Source: Rahnella bonaserana (lineage in GTDB: Bacteria; Pseudomonadota; Gammaproteobacteria; Enterobacterales; Enterobacteriaceae). Taken from it: a stretch of DNA of 64,000 bases. The position numbers and the translations under genes are program-made. Shown here in pieces: positions 18,362 to 28,342 of this stretch (positions are counted from its first letter, which is position 1; every line of letters starts with the position of its first letter). The notes under the pieces are model-generated. The model was not told the DNA's origin and searched no databases. It saw only the letters and a list, made by a program, of their open reading frames with translations. The stretch covers positions 1 through 64,000 of the forward strand of contig NZ_JAFMOW010000048.1 in the NCBI RefSeq assembly GCF_019049675.1, given 5' to 3'.

Positions 18362-19366
18362 TTAAACCGTCTTTTTAGCTTTCTGTTTGTAGCGGTCGAA
18401 GATAACCGCCGCCAGCAGGATCAGACCACGTACCACATACTGCGAGAAGGGAGAAATGTTCAGCAGGTTCATCGCATTCTCCACTGTCCCCAGGATCAGG
18501 ATCCCCGATACCACGTAGGAAATCTTACCGATACCGCCTTTCAGCGAAACGCCACCCAGCACGCAGGCTGAGATGACGATCAGCTCAAAGCCCAGCGACG
18601 TCATTGGCTGGCCGCTGGTCATACGCGACGCCAGAATGATGCCCGCCGCCGCTGATACCAGGCCAGACAGCACGAAGATGATGATTTTGGTACGCACCAC
18701 CGGCACACCGGCCAGACGCGCCGCATCTTCATTACCGCCAATCGCCAGCGTGTTTCGGCCAAATGTGGTTTTGTTCAGCAGCAGACCAAAGATAATCAGA
18801 CAGCCGACTGTCAGCCAGATTGGCGCAGGCAGTCCCAGCCAGTTGGCGTAACCGAGTGCGAAGAAACGTTCGTCCTCGATACCCACCGCTTTACCGTCAG
18901 AAATGATGTACGCCAGACCGCGCACAATCTGCATGGTGGCAAGCGTGGTGATCAGGGCGTTAATTTTCAGACGGGCGATAACAAAACCGTTGAGTAAACC
19001 GGTCAGCATTCCGAGCAGTAAACCGGCAGCGACGCCAATCCACAGGCTTTCGGTCATGTTGATGACCACCGCTGTGGTGACCCCCGCACAGGCAATCACT
19101 GACGCGACAGATAAGTCAAAGTCACCGGAAGCCAGACAGAACAGCATCCCGCAGGCCACCATGCCGGACATCGAAATGGCCAGTCCCAGCCCTTTCATGT
19201 TGATGAAAGAACTGAAGTTCGGCACAAAAATGGTACAGGCGAGAAACAGCACGGCGAACACCACTAACATGCCGTAACTGTCCCAGATACGCATCAGACC
19301 TTGTCCGCTGCGTGATGCGGCTGAAGGTTGATCCGGTTTGGCTGAATTGGTTGTCATACTCGACAT
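18362..19366 (-). CDS. araH: L-arabinose ABC transporter permease AraH
   Basis: AraH is the membrane channel of the high-affinity arabinose importer. The 334-residue protein has the multi-helix layout of the ribose/arabinose permease family and is near identical to E. coli AraH over long stretches (NMKGLGLAISMSGMVACGM, CLASGDFDLSVASVIACAG, MTSGQPMTSLG). The N-terminal 24 residues are divergent. It is last in araFGH, 18 bp after araG. Confidence 0.96.
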   Translation of the reverse strand: MSSMTTNSAKPDQPSAASRSGQGLMRIWDSYGMLVVFAVLFLACTIFVPNFSSFINMKGLGLAISMSGMVACGMLFCLASGDFDLSVASVIACAGVTTAVVINMTESLWIGVAAGLLLGMLTGLLNGFVIARLKINALITTLATMQIVRGLAYIISDGKAVGIEDERFFALGYANWLGLPAPIWLTVGCLIIFGLLLNKTTFGRNTLAIGGNEDAARLAGVPVVRTKIIIFVLSGLVSAAAGIILASRMTSGQPMTSLGFELIVISACVLGGVSLKGGIGKISYVVSGILILGTVENAMNLLNISPFSQYVVRGLILLAAVIFDRYKQKAKKTV

Positions 19367-19384
19367 AATATTTTTGCTCCTCAG

Positions 19385-20968
19385 TCAGGCAGCGTCAGGG
19401 GCAGAATCAAGGTCTGGCGTCCGCAACATGGCGAGCCCCAGCGCTTTTTCTTCGGTGGCTTCGTCGTGGGACAGTTCACCGGAGACAGCGCCTTCGCGCA
19501 TCACCACAATTCTGTCCGCCAGACCCAGCACTTCCGGTAAATCACTGGACGCAAACAGCACCGCAATGCCCTGTTTCGCCAGTGAGTAAATCACGTTGTA
19601 AATTTCATGCTTGGCGCCAACGTCAATCCCGCGCGTCGGTTCGTCGAGCAAGATGACTTTCATGTCTTCCGACAACCAGCGACCCAAAATGGCTTTTTGC
19701 TGATTACCGCCGGAAAGGTTCATGATCAGCTGCTGATCGCTCGGTGTTTTGATGTTCAGCGCTTCGATGTGCTTACGCGCATTTTTCACTTCCCAGGCGT
19801 TGTTGATCAGGCACCCCGCTTTCACCGTTTTCCGGCGGGCGCTGATGTTGATATTGTCGCGCACCGAGTGCACAGGAATGATACCGTCGGCTTTGCGATC
19901 TTCCGGACACAGCATGATGCCCTGGCGGATTGCGTCTGCCGGTTTACGGATGTTCAGCACCTTCCCGTCGAGACGCAGTGTGCCGCCAGTGACGCGCGTG
20001 CCGCCGAATAATCCCTTCATCAGCTCACTGCGACCGGCGCCTACCAGCCCGAACAGACCGACGATCTCGCCCTGACGCACGCTCAGGCTGATCGGTGTTT
20101 TCACGCCCGGTGCTTTAACCTGATCCAGCTGCAAACGTACTTCGCCGTGCGGACGCGGCGCGTAGCCGTAAATGTCGTCCAGATTACGGCCGACCATCGC
20201 CTGCACCAGCTTGCTGTTATCCACCTGCGTCATGTCGTCAAAGGTACGCACATAGCGGCCATCCTTGAAAACAGTGACAGCGTCACTTAATGCGAATATC
20301 TCCTCCATTCGGTGTGAGACATATAAAATCACACGTCCTTCTGCGCGTAACTCGCGGATAACACGGAATAATTGTTCGATTTCACGGGCAGAAAGCGAAC
20401 TGGTAGGTTCATCAAATGCAATGATTTTGGCGTTTCGCGCCAGCGCTTTGGCGATCTCCACCATCTGCCACTGACCGATGGAAAGATATTTCAGCGGAGT
20501 ATCGGGATCGATATCCAGCCCGAGGTGTTCGAGCTGAATTTTGGTTTCATAGCGCAGCAATTTGCGGTTCACAAAACCGTGTTTGCTGGGCAACTGTCCG
20601 AGATAAATGTTCTCAGCCACCGTCATTTCCGGTACCAGATGTAATTCCTGATAAATAATCGCCACACCGGCATCGAGCGCATCGGTGGTGTTATTGAAAG
20701 CGACCTGCTGACCTCTGATGTGAATATTGCCCTGCGAAGGCTGATAGTTACCGCTGAGGATTTTCAGCAGCGTCGATTTACCCGCGCCATTTTCGCCCAT
20801 CAGCGCATGGATCTGCCCGGCATAACAATTGAAAGAAATCCCGTCCAGCGCTTTCACGCCCGGAAAAGTTTTACCAATGTTATGGAATTCCAGATACGGC
20901 GTGGCCGCATCAAACTCCGTCAGTGACGGTGTCAGCAAAGGCGTCTTGTTTGAAGATTGCTGAGTCAT
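19385..20968 (-). CDS. araG: L-arabinose ABC transporter ATP-binding protein AraG
   Basis: AraG powers arabinose import with two fused ATPase domains. The ATG at 20968 is chosen because AGGTAG lies six bases before it; an upstream in-frame start would add 36 unrelated residues. The 527-residue product has Walker [10 protein letters not shown] and signature LSIGQWQM in the first half, and LVGAGRSE with LSGGNQQK and [12 protein letters not shown] in the second, as expected for sugar importers. The N-terminus carries about 20 residues more than E. coli AraG. An ERIC element lies between it and araF. Confidence 0.95.
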   Translation of the reverse strand: MTQQSSNKTPLLTPSLTEFDAATPYLEFHNIGKTFPGVKALDGISFNCYAGQIHALMGENGAGKSTLLKILSGNYQPSQGNIHIRGQQVAFNNTTDALDAGVAIIYQELHLVPEMTVAENIYLGQLPSKHGFVNRKLLRYETKIQLEHLGLDIDPDTPLKYLSIGQWQMVEIAKALARNAKIIAFDEPTSSLSAREIEQLFRVIRELRAEGRVILYVSHRMEEIFALSDAVTVFKDGRYVRTFDDMTQVDNSKLVQAMVGRNLDDIYGYAPRPHGEVRLQLDQVKAPGVKTPISLSVRQGEIVGLFGLVGAGRSELMKGLFGGTRVTGGTLRLDGKVLNIRKPADAIRQGIMLCPEDRKADGIIPVHSVRDNINISARRKTVKAGCLINNAWEVKNARKHIEALNIKTPSDQQLIMNLSGGNQQKAILGRWLSEDMKVILLDEPTRGIDVGAKHEIYNVIYSLAKQGIAVLFASSDLPEVLGLADRIVVMREGAVSGELSHDEATEEKALGLAMLRTPDLDSAPDAA

Positions 20969-21074
20969 AGTGGCTACCTGGAAATTAAGTAAAGTTGAAT
21001 GCACGCCACTGCACAGCAGAAAACAGTTCGTAAAACTTCCTGTCGTCCGCCATGCAGCAGCGTCTCTCCCCTTC

Positions 21075-21191
21075 ATACTTCAAGTCGCAGATGCGTTGGC
21101 TACGCTTACTCACCCGAATCACTTACTTATGTAAGCTCATCGGGACTCGCTCACTTGCCGCCTTCCTGCAACTCGAATTATTTAGGGGTAT
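21075..21191. repeat. ERIC element between araF and araG
   Basis: The segment starts near ACTTCAAGTCGCAG and ends near CTGCAACTCGAATTATTT, with the ERIC core CACTTACTTATGTAAGCTC in the centre. These inverted ends are typical of full-length ERIC sequences in Yersinia, Serratia and Photorhabdus. Because it lies inside the araFGH transcript, its hairpin could change the amount of AraG and AraH made relative to AraF. Confidence 0.9.
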
Positions 21192-21216
21192 TGCTTGTTT
21201 CAACCACATCTGAAGA

Positions 21217-22203
21217 TCACATAAGACCTTTCTTCTTCAACTCTTCTTTGAAGTTGTCGCGGGTGATCAGGACAACATCAGTCACTTCGGTGAATTTCGG
21301 TGGTTCAACGCCTTTGGTGACCCATTCGTTCAGCATCTGGATACTTTTATAACCGTGGATATCCGGACTCGGTAACAGGGAACCGTAGAAGCCGGTTTGC
21401 GCGCTTTTTGACAGCTCATTGACCGCATCCACACCATTGATGCCGATGCCGATCACGTTAGCCGCTTTAAAGCCCTGGCCTTCTGTTGCACGCACACCAC
21501 CGAGAACGGTGTTGTCGTTCATGCCGATAATCAGCCAGTTTTTCACTTCAGGATGCTGAACTAACAGGGAGTTACCGGCGTCCAGTGCGCCCGGGATATC
21601 GTTAGATTTGGTCGGGACTTTATAAATTTGTTTTTCCGGGAAACCGGCAGCTTTCAGCGCATCCATAGAACCGGAAGTACGGCGACGTGCAGTGTCCAGC
21701 TCATCAGCGGTAATCGCCATCACGCCGGTATCTGCCACTTTCCAGCCGCGTTTTTGCATTTCTTTATACAATTCCTGCCCCTGACGTTCACCGATTTTGG
21801 TCGCGGCCATCATTACTAATGGCACTTCTTCCATTGGTTTGCCTTTGGCATTCACAAACTGGTCATCTACCTGGATAACTTTCATGTCATAGCTGCGCGC
21901 TTTCGCCATGATGGCTGGCCCCAGACGCGGATCCGGCGTACAGATAACAAAACCTTTCGCACCGTTTGCCGCCAGACTGTCGATGGCATTCAGCGTTTTT
22001 TCACCATCCGGTACAGCAATTTTGATGACCTCAAAGTTCAGATCCTTACCGGCTTTATCTGCAAAGCGCCATTCAGTCTGGAACCACGGCTCTTCGGGCT
22101 GTTTAACCAGAAAACCCAGCTTTGGATTTTCGGCTGCCATAGCTGAATGTGACATAACGGCTGCTAACCCGACCGCCGCTAATGCCTTAGTGAATTTATG
22201 CAT
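21217..22203 (-). CDS. araF: L-arabinose-binding periplasmic protein AraF
   Basis: AraF captures arabinose in the periplasm and delivers it to AraGH. The 328-residue precursor has a signal peptide (MHKFTKALAAVGLAAVMSHS, cleaved after AMA) and the E. coli pattern KLGFLVKQPEEPWFQTEWRF, followed by MNDNTVLGGVRATEGQGF near residue 220. It is the first gene of the operon and is divergent from araB across a 415-bp control region. Confidence 0.96.
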   Translation of the reverse strand: MHKFTKALAAVGLAAVMSHSAMAAENPKLGFLVKQPEEPWFQTEWRFADKAGKDLNFEVIKIAVPDGEKTLNAIDSLAANGAKGFVICTPDPRLGPAIMAKARSYDMKVIQVDDQFVNAKGKPMEEVPLVMMAATKIGERQGQELYKEMQKRGWKVADTGVMAITADELDTARRRTSGSMDALKAAGFPEKQIYKVPTKSNDIPGALDAGNSLLVQHPEVKNWLIIGMNDNTVLGGVRATEGQGFKAANVIGIGINGVDAVNELSKSAQTGFYGSLLPSPDIHGYKSIQMLNEWVTKGVEPPKFTEVTDVVLITRDNFKEELKKKGLM

Positions 22204-22618
22204 GATGTTCTCCGACTTTTATTGTTGTTTTTCACAATCGCAGTCTCAAATCTGATGGTTTGCCGCGTTCATGAAAACGTTATCAGTAGCGTAAGGAAAC
22301 AAAGTGAAGTGCGGCGAAGTCCGATATATAGCGAATTTACGTCACACTCTCCTGTAAGACGGGTTAAGTTTTAGCGGTAATTTTGCAGCGGAATGTAGAG
22401 CGCTATCACACGGCGGGAAAACAGCAGGTTTGTACATAGATATAGCGATTTTAGCCAAACGCTAACATTTGACCAACCTCACAGAAACATCACTGGGAGC
22501 AGATTTGTGCATACTTCCAGCTAACGCCTCCTCACTCACTTTTTGGCATCCTCCTACTGTTAGAGCAATTCGATTCGCCGCCGTAATGACTACGGCAAAC
22601 CTGAAGGAGTGAGAAAGA
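22204..22618. promoter_or_regulatory. Divergent araF / araB control region
   Basis: The 415-bp gap must hold both arabinose promoters. The word TAGCG, the start of an AraC half-site (TAGC-N7-TCCATA), recurs on the plus strand at 22287, 22329, 22372 and 22443, the first three spaced 42 and 43 bp, about four helical turns. None has a perfect TCCATA end. A LacI-type palindrome lies at 22271-22286. No convincing CRP 16-mer was found by eye. araB has a good ribosome site (GAAGGAG). Confidence 0.5.
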
Positions 22619-24298
22619 ATGACGCAAGGTGCGATTGCTCTTGGTCTTGATTTTGGCAGCGATTCCGTCCGGGCACTGGCTGTGGATTGTCAGACCGGTG
22701 CGGAGATGGAAACTGACGTGGTTTATTATCCGCGCTGGAATGAGGGCCTTTACTGTGACGCGGCAATAAACCAGTTCCGCCACCATCCGCTCGACTATAT
22801 AGAGGCGATGGAACAGGCGATAAAAAACGTCGTGCAACGTCTGGGCAGTGAACGGGCAGCGCGGGTGGTGGGTATCGGGGTGGATTCCACCGGTTCTACG
22901 CCTGCTCCTGTAGATAATGAAGGCAATATTCTGGCGCTGAAGCCGGAGTTCGCCGAAAACCCGAATGCCATGTTCGTGTTATGGAAAGATCACACGGCAA
23001 TAGAAGAAGCCGAAGAAATTAACCGCCTGTGCCGCAGCGGTGAATTCCCCGACTATTCCCGCTATATCGGCGGCGTTTACTCCTCAGAATGGTTCTGGGC
23101 AAAAATCCTGCACGTTTCCCGCGCGGACGCTGCCGTCAAAACAGCCGCCGCTTCCTGGGTTGAATTGTGCGACTGGGTGCCTGCCCTGCTTTCCGGTACT
23201 ACCGCGCCGGACAAAGTGGTGCGTGGCCGTTGCAGCGCCGGACACAAAATGCTCTGGCATCCGTCATGGGGCGGTTTGCCGCCAAAAGATTTCTTTGCCG
23301 CCCTCGATCCTTTACTGGTCGAACACCTGCCGTATCCGCTGTTTACCGACACCGTCACCGCTGAACAGGCTGTTGGCACTTTGACCTCTGAATGGGCAGA
23401 ACGCCTTGGTCTGCCTGCCTCCGTGGTGCTTTCCGGCGGTGCATTCGACTGCCATATGGGTGCTGTCGGCGCGGGTGCACAGCCTTATACCCTGGTGAAA
23501 GTGATCGGCACTTCCACCTGCGACATTCTGATCGCCGATAAAGAGCGCGTGAATGACCGCGCGATTGCCGGGATCTGCGGTCAGGTCGAAGGCAGCGTGG
23601 TACCTGACATGATCGGGATGGAAGCCGGACAATCTGCTTTCGGGGATATGTACGCATGGTTCAGCCGTCTGCTGAGCTGGCCACTGATGCAGGCGGCCAA
23701 AGCACATCCTGAAATCGCACCGCAACTGACCAGCCTGCAAAAAAACCTGCTGTCCGATCTCACCGCAGCGTGGGCGGCCAGTCCGAAACTCGATCATTTG
23801 CCGCTGGTGCTCGACTGGTTCAACGGCCGCCGTACACCGTTTGCCAATCAGCGCCTGAAAGGCGTCATCACCGATATCAACCTGGGCACGCAAGCGCCGG
23901 AACTGTTCGGGGGCTTTATCGCCGCAACGGCTTTTGGCGCACGCGCCATCATGGAATGTTTCGAACAGCAGGACATTCCGGTGGAAAACGTGCTGACCCT
24001 CGGCGGTATCGCACGTAAATCACCGGTCATCATGCAGGTTTGCGCCGACGCGATGAACCGTCCGCTGCAAATCGTCGCCTCCGATCAGTGTTGTGCGCTG
24101 GGTGCCGCTATTTTTGCCGCCGTCGCCGCCGGGGAATTCAGCGACGTTCCGGCCGCTCAGGAAAAAATGGCCTGCAGTATCGAACGTACCCTGCTGCCTG
24201 ATCCGCAGCGTGTCGAACAATATCAGCGCCTGTACGAACGTTACCAGCAATGGTGTGCCACCACTGAACCGCTGTTTGCGGCGAAACCGGCGCATTAA
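22619..24298 (+). CDS. araB: Ribulokinase AraB
   Basis: AraB phosphorylates L-ribulose to L-ribulose 5-phosphate, the second step of arabinose use. The 559-residue FGGY-type sugar kinase begins with the phosphate-binding motif [13 protein letters not shown] and has [33 protein letters not shown] and the C-terminal nucleotide motif [14 protein letters not shown]. It starts after GAAGGAGTGAGAAAG and is followed 51 bp later by araA. Confidence 0.96.
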   Translation: MTQGAIALGLDFGSDSVRALAVDCQTGAEMETDVVYYPRWNEGLYCDAAINQFRHHPLDYIEAMEQAIKNVVQRLGSERAARVVGIGVDSTGSTPAPVDNEGNILALKPEFAENPNAMFVLWKDHTAIEEAEEINRLCRSGEFPDYSRYIGGVYSSEWFWAKILHVSRADAAVKTAAASWVELCDWVPALLSGTTAPDKVVRGRCSAGHKMLWHPSWGGLPPKDFFAALDPLLVEHLPYPLFTDTVTAEQAVGTLTSEWAERLGLPASVVLSGGAFDCHMGAVGAGAQPYTLVKVIGTSTCDILIADKERVNDRAIAGICGQVEGSVVPDMIGMEAGQSAFGDMYAWFSRLLSWPLMQAAKAHPEIAPQLTSLQKNLLSDLTAAWAASPKLDHLPLVLDWFNGRRTPFANQRLKGVITDINLGTQAPELFGGFIAATAFGARAIMECFEQQDIPVENVLTLGGIARKSPVIMQVCADAMNRPLQIVASDQCCALGAAIFAAVAAGEFSDVPAAQEKMACSIERTLLPDPQRVEQYQRLYERYQQWCATTEPLFAAKPAH

Positions 24299-24349
24299 TG
24301 TCTGTCACATAAATTGCTATTTCACACCTACGATATTCAGGAGTAATAA

Positions 24350-25855
24350 ATGGACGCGTTTAAACATCTCGAAGTGTGGTTCGCCATTGGCAGTCAGCAT
24401 CTGTACGGACCGGAAGCGTTACGTCAGGTAAAAGAGAACGCCGAAAAGGTCGTCAGTAGCCTGAACAGCGAAGCCGGTTTGCCGGTTAAACTGGTGCTCA
24501 AACCGCTGGTCACCACGCCGGATGAAATCACGGCGCTGTGCCGCGACGCCAACTACGACAATGCCTGCGTGGGCATTATCACCTGGCTGCACACCTTCTC
24601 TCCGGCAAAAATGTGGATTGCGGGATTAAGCATTTTGCATAAGCCTTTGTTGCAGTTCCACACGCAGTTCAACGCTGAGATTCCGTGGGATACCATGGAC
24701 ATGGACTTCATGAACCTGAATCAGACCGCGCACGGCGGCCGCGAGTTTGGCTTCATCGGTGCCCGTATGCGCCAGCAACACACAGTGGTCGCGGGACACT
24801 GGCAGGACGGTGAATCTCACCGCCGTATCGCCCGGTGGATGCGCGTCGCTGCCGCGAAAAATGAAAGTCAGCATCTGAAAGTGGCGCGTTTTGGCGACAA
24901 CATGCGTGAAGTGGCGGTGACAGAAGGCGACAAAGTGGCCGCGCAAATTCAGTTCGGCTACAGCATCAATGCTTACGGAATTGGCGATCTGGTCAGCGTT
25001 ATCAACGAAGTCAGCAAAGGCGACATCGACCAGCTGGTGGAAGAATACGAAGCGACTTATCGCCTGACTGACGCGGTAAAACTTAACGGCGAGCGTCGTG
25101 AAAATCTGCTGGATGCGGCGAAAATCGAACTGGGAATGACGCGTTTCCTGGAGCAAGGTAAATTCGGCGCGTTCACCACTAACTTTGAAGATTTGCACGG
25201 CATGAAACAGCTGCCGGGACTGGCGGTACAGCGTCTGATGCAAAAAGGCTACGGCTTCGGCGGCGAAGGCGACTGGAAAACTGCGGCGCTGCTGCGCATC
25301 ATGAAAGTGATGGCCAGCGGGCTGAAAGGCGGCACGTCGTTCATGGAAGATTACACCTACCACTTCAAGCCGGGTAATGACCTGGTGGTCGGTTCGCACA
25401 TGCTCGAAGTGTGTCCGTCGATTGCCAAAGAAGAAAAACCGCTGCTCGATGCACAATATCTCGGCATAGGTGGCAAAGCTGATCCGGCGCGACTGATCTT
25501 CTCCACGCCGGCAGGCCCGGCGGTTAACGCCAGCGTTATCGACATGGGTGACCGTTTCCGTCTGCTGGTCAATCTGGTCGATACCGTCGAACAACCGCAT
25601 CCGTTGCCAAAACTGCCCGTTGCCCGCGCTATCTGGAAAGCCCAGCCGTCACTGGCGACAGCGGCAGAAGCCTGGATCCTCGGCGGCGGCGCCCACCATA
25701 CCGTGTTCTCACAGGCACTGGATATTGACGCGCTGCGGTTATATGCGGAGCTGAGTAATATTGAATTGCTGGTGATTGATAATGATACGACGCTGCCGGA
25801 CTTCAAGAATCAGATCCGATGGAATGAAGTTTATTACAAACTTTGCAGTCGCTGA
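24350..25855 (+). CDS. araA: L-arabinose isomerase AraA
   Basis: AraA converts L-arabinose to L-ribulose with a manganese cofactor in the cytoplasm. The 501-residue length is standard. Conserved segments seen are [47 protein letters not shown] and GGGAHHTVF, carrying the metal-binding Glu and His residues. AGGAGTAATAA precedes the start. It is the last gene of this transcript: araD, which normally follows, is replaced by a repeat-rich stretch. Confidence 0.97.
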   Translation: MDAFKHLEVWFAIGSQHLYGPEALRQVKENAEKVVSSLNSEAGLPVKLVLKPLVTTPDEITALCRDANYDNACVGIITWLHTFSPAKMWIAGLSILHKPLLQFHTQFNAEIPWDTMDMDFMNLNQTAHGGREFGFIGARMRQQHTVVAGHWQDGESHRRIARWMRVAAAKNESQHLKVARFGDNMREVAVTEGDKVAAQIQFGYSINAYGIGDLVSVINEVSKGDIDQLVEEYEATYRLTDAVKLNGERRENLLDAAKIELGMTRFLEQGKFGAFTTNFEDLHGMKQLPGLAVQRLMQKGYGFGGEGDWKTAALLRIMKVMASGLKGGTSFMEDYTYHFKPGNDLVVGSHMLEVCPSIAKEEKPLLDAQYLGIGGKADPARLIFSTPAGPAVNASVIDMGDRFRLLVNLVDTVEQPHPLPKLPVARAIWKAQPSLATAAEAWILGGGAHHTVFSQALDIDALRLYAELSNIELLVIDNDTTLPDFKNQIRWNEVYYKLCSR

Positions 25856-25904
25856 TTTGCTTGCAGAAGGCCGCTGCAATGGCGGCTTACACTGCTAAAG
25901 CAGA

Positions 25905-26460
25905 TCGAAAACATTTCGGTTTCTTACGTGCGGTGATCACTTAACGCGCTGCGCCGAAACCGCCCAAGAGGGAAAAGTGCTTTTTCCCTCTTGGATCTCC
26001 CTTCGCTTTTGCAACACGCGCTCCGCTCGCTGGCAATGTTTCAGGTACCGCAGCGACAGGCTGGAAATCTTGCCGCTGCGCGGTACCTTCGCTTCGGGAT
26101 TGCAGCCTCAGGTCTGCAACCTCTCACTCAGCAAGCTTTCTGAAACGCCCGTACGATCTTAAATTCAAAGGAAGACTTTTTTTATCTTTTAGAACAGTGG
26201 ATTGGCGTGATCAAAAATGGCACCGAATGAACGGTTCGAGACCCTAGGCTCGAAACCTGAAATTCGGGAATCGCGAAGCGATGACATTTTGCGCCACTCA
26301 TGATTGCTTCAGAACATGTCCTTCATACCCGCGACAGCGCGCAGTGAAAAAGCGCGGAGTCCAGAGGCCCGCGCGTTACCGGGTCACTGGTCGGTGTGGG
26401 CCGACGCCCACGGTTTTGACCTTAAGGCCAGTTTGAGTGGCACTCCAAGGTATTGTCATC
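25905..26460. repeat. Large composite intergenic repeat, copy B
   Basis: This gene-free stretch after araA joins several shared modules. 25911-26003 matches, inverted, the block at 1331-1422 and forms a 13-bp perfect stem (CCAAGAGGGAAAA). 26018-26160 is the module with GTTTCAGGTACCGCAG and a TTGCAG hairpin at 26100-26119. A GGTTCGAG hairpin lies at 26233-26257. 26350-26412 repeats the end of copy A almost base for base (GCGCGGAGTCCAGAGGCCCG). No gene is supported here. Confidence 0.85.
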
Positions 26461-26524
26461 CGTCCGTCACATTCCCCCTTTACGCTCACCCCACAAATAA
26501 ATCCCAAAGAGGATAGTACCAACC

Positions 26525-27274
26525 ATGATCATTCCAGCTCATACCGGCGGGAATGCGCCTGCGCGCATGTCTTCTCCCCCTGCCATCGCACTACATCAGG
26601 TGTCCCATTTCTTTGGGAGCAACCAGGTACTCAATCACGTCAATTTATCCGTGCCGGAAGGTACGATCCTCGCCCTGCTGGGCCCTTCGGGCTGCGGGAA
26701 AAGTACGCTGCTGAAAATGCTGGCGGGATTACTCCATCCTGCCTCGGGGCAGATCAGTTTCGATGGCGAAATCGTCGCCAGCGGGAAACTCAGCGTGCCA
26801 CCGGAAAAACGTAATCTCGGGATGGCGTTCCAGGATTACGCCCTGTGGCCGCACATGAGCGTGCGCAAGAACGTCGCGTTTCCATTGCAGATGCGCGGGA
26901 TCCGTGGCGCAGCTCAACTCGAGAAAGTGATGGCGGCGCTGGAACGCGTCGGGTTGGCGGATTTTGTCTCTCGCCGCCCTTCTGAGCTTTCCGGTGGTCA
27001 GCAGCAGCGCGTGGCGCTGGCACGGGCGATTGTCGCCGAGCCGCGCATTCTGCTGTTCGATGAGCCGCTGTCCAATCTTGACCGTGACCTGCGTGAAAGC
27101 CTGTGCGAAGAAATGGCGACATTGTTACGCCAGCTGGGCACCACGGCGGTGTATGTCACCCACGATCAGCACGAAGCTCATGCACTCGCTCACCGCATCG
27201 CGCGCATGGAAAAAGGCGCCATCGCCAGCATTGACCAGACTGACCCTTCCGTTGTTTCTCCTTTTGTTGCTTAA
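26525..27274 (+). CDS. ABC transporter ATP-binding protein (ferric/phosphonate-type importer)
   Basis: The 249-residue product is a standard importer ATPase with Walker A GPSGCGKST, Q-loop FQDYALWPHMSV, signature LSGGQQQRVALARA, Walker B ILLFDEPLSNLD and the switch histidine in VTHDQHEA. It lacks the long C-terminal regulatory domain of MalK-type proteins. It is the first of three genes (ATPase, binding protein, permease), with the next gene 11 bp on. Substrate is not fixed by the sequence: the family includes iron(III), 2-aminoethylphosphonate and thiamine importers. No Fur box was seen upstream. Confidence 0.85.
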   Translation: MIIPAHTGGNAPARMSSPPAIALHQVSHFFGSNQVLNHVNLSVPEGTILALLGPSGCGKSTLLKMLAGLLHPASGQISFDGEIVASGKLSVPPEKRNLGMAFQDYALWPHMSVRKNVAFPLQMRGIRGAAQLEKVMAALERVGLADFVSRRPSELSGGQQQRVALARAIVAEPRILLFDEPLSNLDRDLRESLCEEMATLLRQLGTTAVYVTHDQHEAHALAHRIARMEKGAIASIDQTDPSVVSPFVA

Positions 27275-27285
27275 CCTTTGATGGA

Positions 27286-28293
27286 ATGAAAATGATAAAC
27301 CGCACGCACAACACAAAGACAAAAACGTTTTCCCGTACCAGAACAGGCGTAATGACCGCAATGACACTTTCTCTCGCAATAGCAGCCGGCAATGCGCAGG
27401 CGCTGACGCTCTACACCGCCGGGCCGGGTTCACTGGCAAAAAAACTGGCAGCAGGCTATGAAAAACAAACCGGCGTAAAAGTCGATGTTTTCCAGGCAAC
27501 AACCGGCAAAGTAATGGCGCGGCTGGAAGCCGAGCAGGCTAATCCGCGCGCTGACGTCTTAATTTCAGCGTCCTGGGATACCGCAACCGACCTCGAACAA
27601 CGCGGCTGGTTGCTGGAATATCAAAGCCCGAATGCAGAACAGGTTCCGCCACAATTCAAGACTCCGTATTACGTGGCACAGGGTATTTCTGCGCTGGGTA
27701 TCGTATGGAACACCAAAAGCGGCACCACTGAACCGAAAGACTGGGGCGATTTAGCCAAACCGGAATTCAAAGACAAAGTCACCACGCCGGACCCGTCACT
27801 TTCGGGCGCCTCTTTAGATTTGCTGATCGGGTTACAGAATGCCCATGCACAGCAGGCCTGGAAGCTGTTTGAAGATTTGAAAGCCAACGGCATGATCATC
27901 GCTGGCCCTAACGCACAGGCGCTGACGCCGGTATTGCAGGGTGCCAAAGCCGCAGTATTTGGCGCAGTAGATTATGTGTCTTATGGCAGCGTGCAGGACG
28001 GTGAATCAGTCAAAGTGATTTTCCCGAGCAGCGGCACGGTCATTGCGCCGCGTCCAATGATGATCCTCAAATCCAGCCAGCAGCAGAAAGAAGCCAGGGC
28101 ATTCATCGATTACGCGCTGTCACCTGAAGGCCAGAAACTGGTCGCCGATGCGTGGCTGATGCCAGCACGTACCGGCATTGATGCCAAACGCCCATTGTTC
28201 AAATCACTGAAATTACTTCCGGAAGCCTCACAGGCTTCAGCGTCCCGTAAAGACGTCCTCGACCGTTTTGCGAAGCTGTTCGGCCAGCAATAA
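27286..28293 (+). CDS. Periplasmic substrate-binding protein of the ABC importer (FbpA/PhnS-like fold)
   Basis: The 335-residue precursor has a long basic N-terminus and a signal segment (MTAMTLSLAIAAGNAQA), then LTLYTAGPGSLAKKLAAGYE, the opening strand of the iron/phosphonate-type binding proteins, and ADVLISASWDTATDLEQRGW. A doubled tyrosine, the iron ligand of classic FbpA, is not visible; GAVDYVSYGSV holds spaced tyrosines instead. This makes an iron substrate less certain. ATG at 27286 and ATG at 27292 are both possible starts. Confidence 0.8.
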   Translation: MKMINRTHNTKTKTFSRTRTGVMTAMTLSLAIAAGNAQALTLYTAGPGSLAKKLAAGYEKQTGVKVDVFQATTGKVMARLEAEQANPRADVLISASWDTATDLEQRGWLLEYQSPNAEQVPPQFKTPYYVAQGISALGIVWNTKSGTTEPKDWGDLAKPEFKDKVTTPDPSLSGASLDLLIGLQNAHAQQAWKLFEDLKANGMIIAGPNAQALTPVLQGAKAAVFGAVDYVSYGSVQDGESVKVIFPSSGTVIAPRPMMILKSSQQQKEARAFIDYALSPEGQKLVADAWLMPARTGIDAKRPLFKSLKLLPEASQASASRKDVLDRFAKLFGQQ

Positions 28294-28301
28294 TCCCTTC
28301 A

Positions 28302-28325
28302 CGGGCTGTTTGATAAAGCAGCCCG
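28302..28325 (+). promoter_or_regulatory. Intercistronic hairpin between binding-protein and permease genes
   Basis: CGGGCTG (28302-28308) pairs with CAGCCCG (28319-28325) around a 10-nt loop, 9 bp after the binding-protein stop. No T run follows, so it is more likely to protect the 3' end of the upstream message than to terminate fully, which would favour excess binding protein over permease. Confidence 0.5.
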
Positions 28326-28342
28326 CTTCTGAGATTTGATCA

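Noticed and set aside
24626-25600. Long minus-strand open frame (324 codons) opposite araA
   Set aside because: It lies wholly inside araA, has no ribosome site and no recognisable domain; such shadows are common opposite GC-rich genes.
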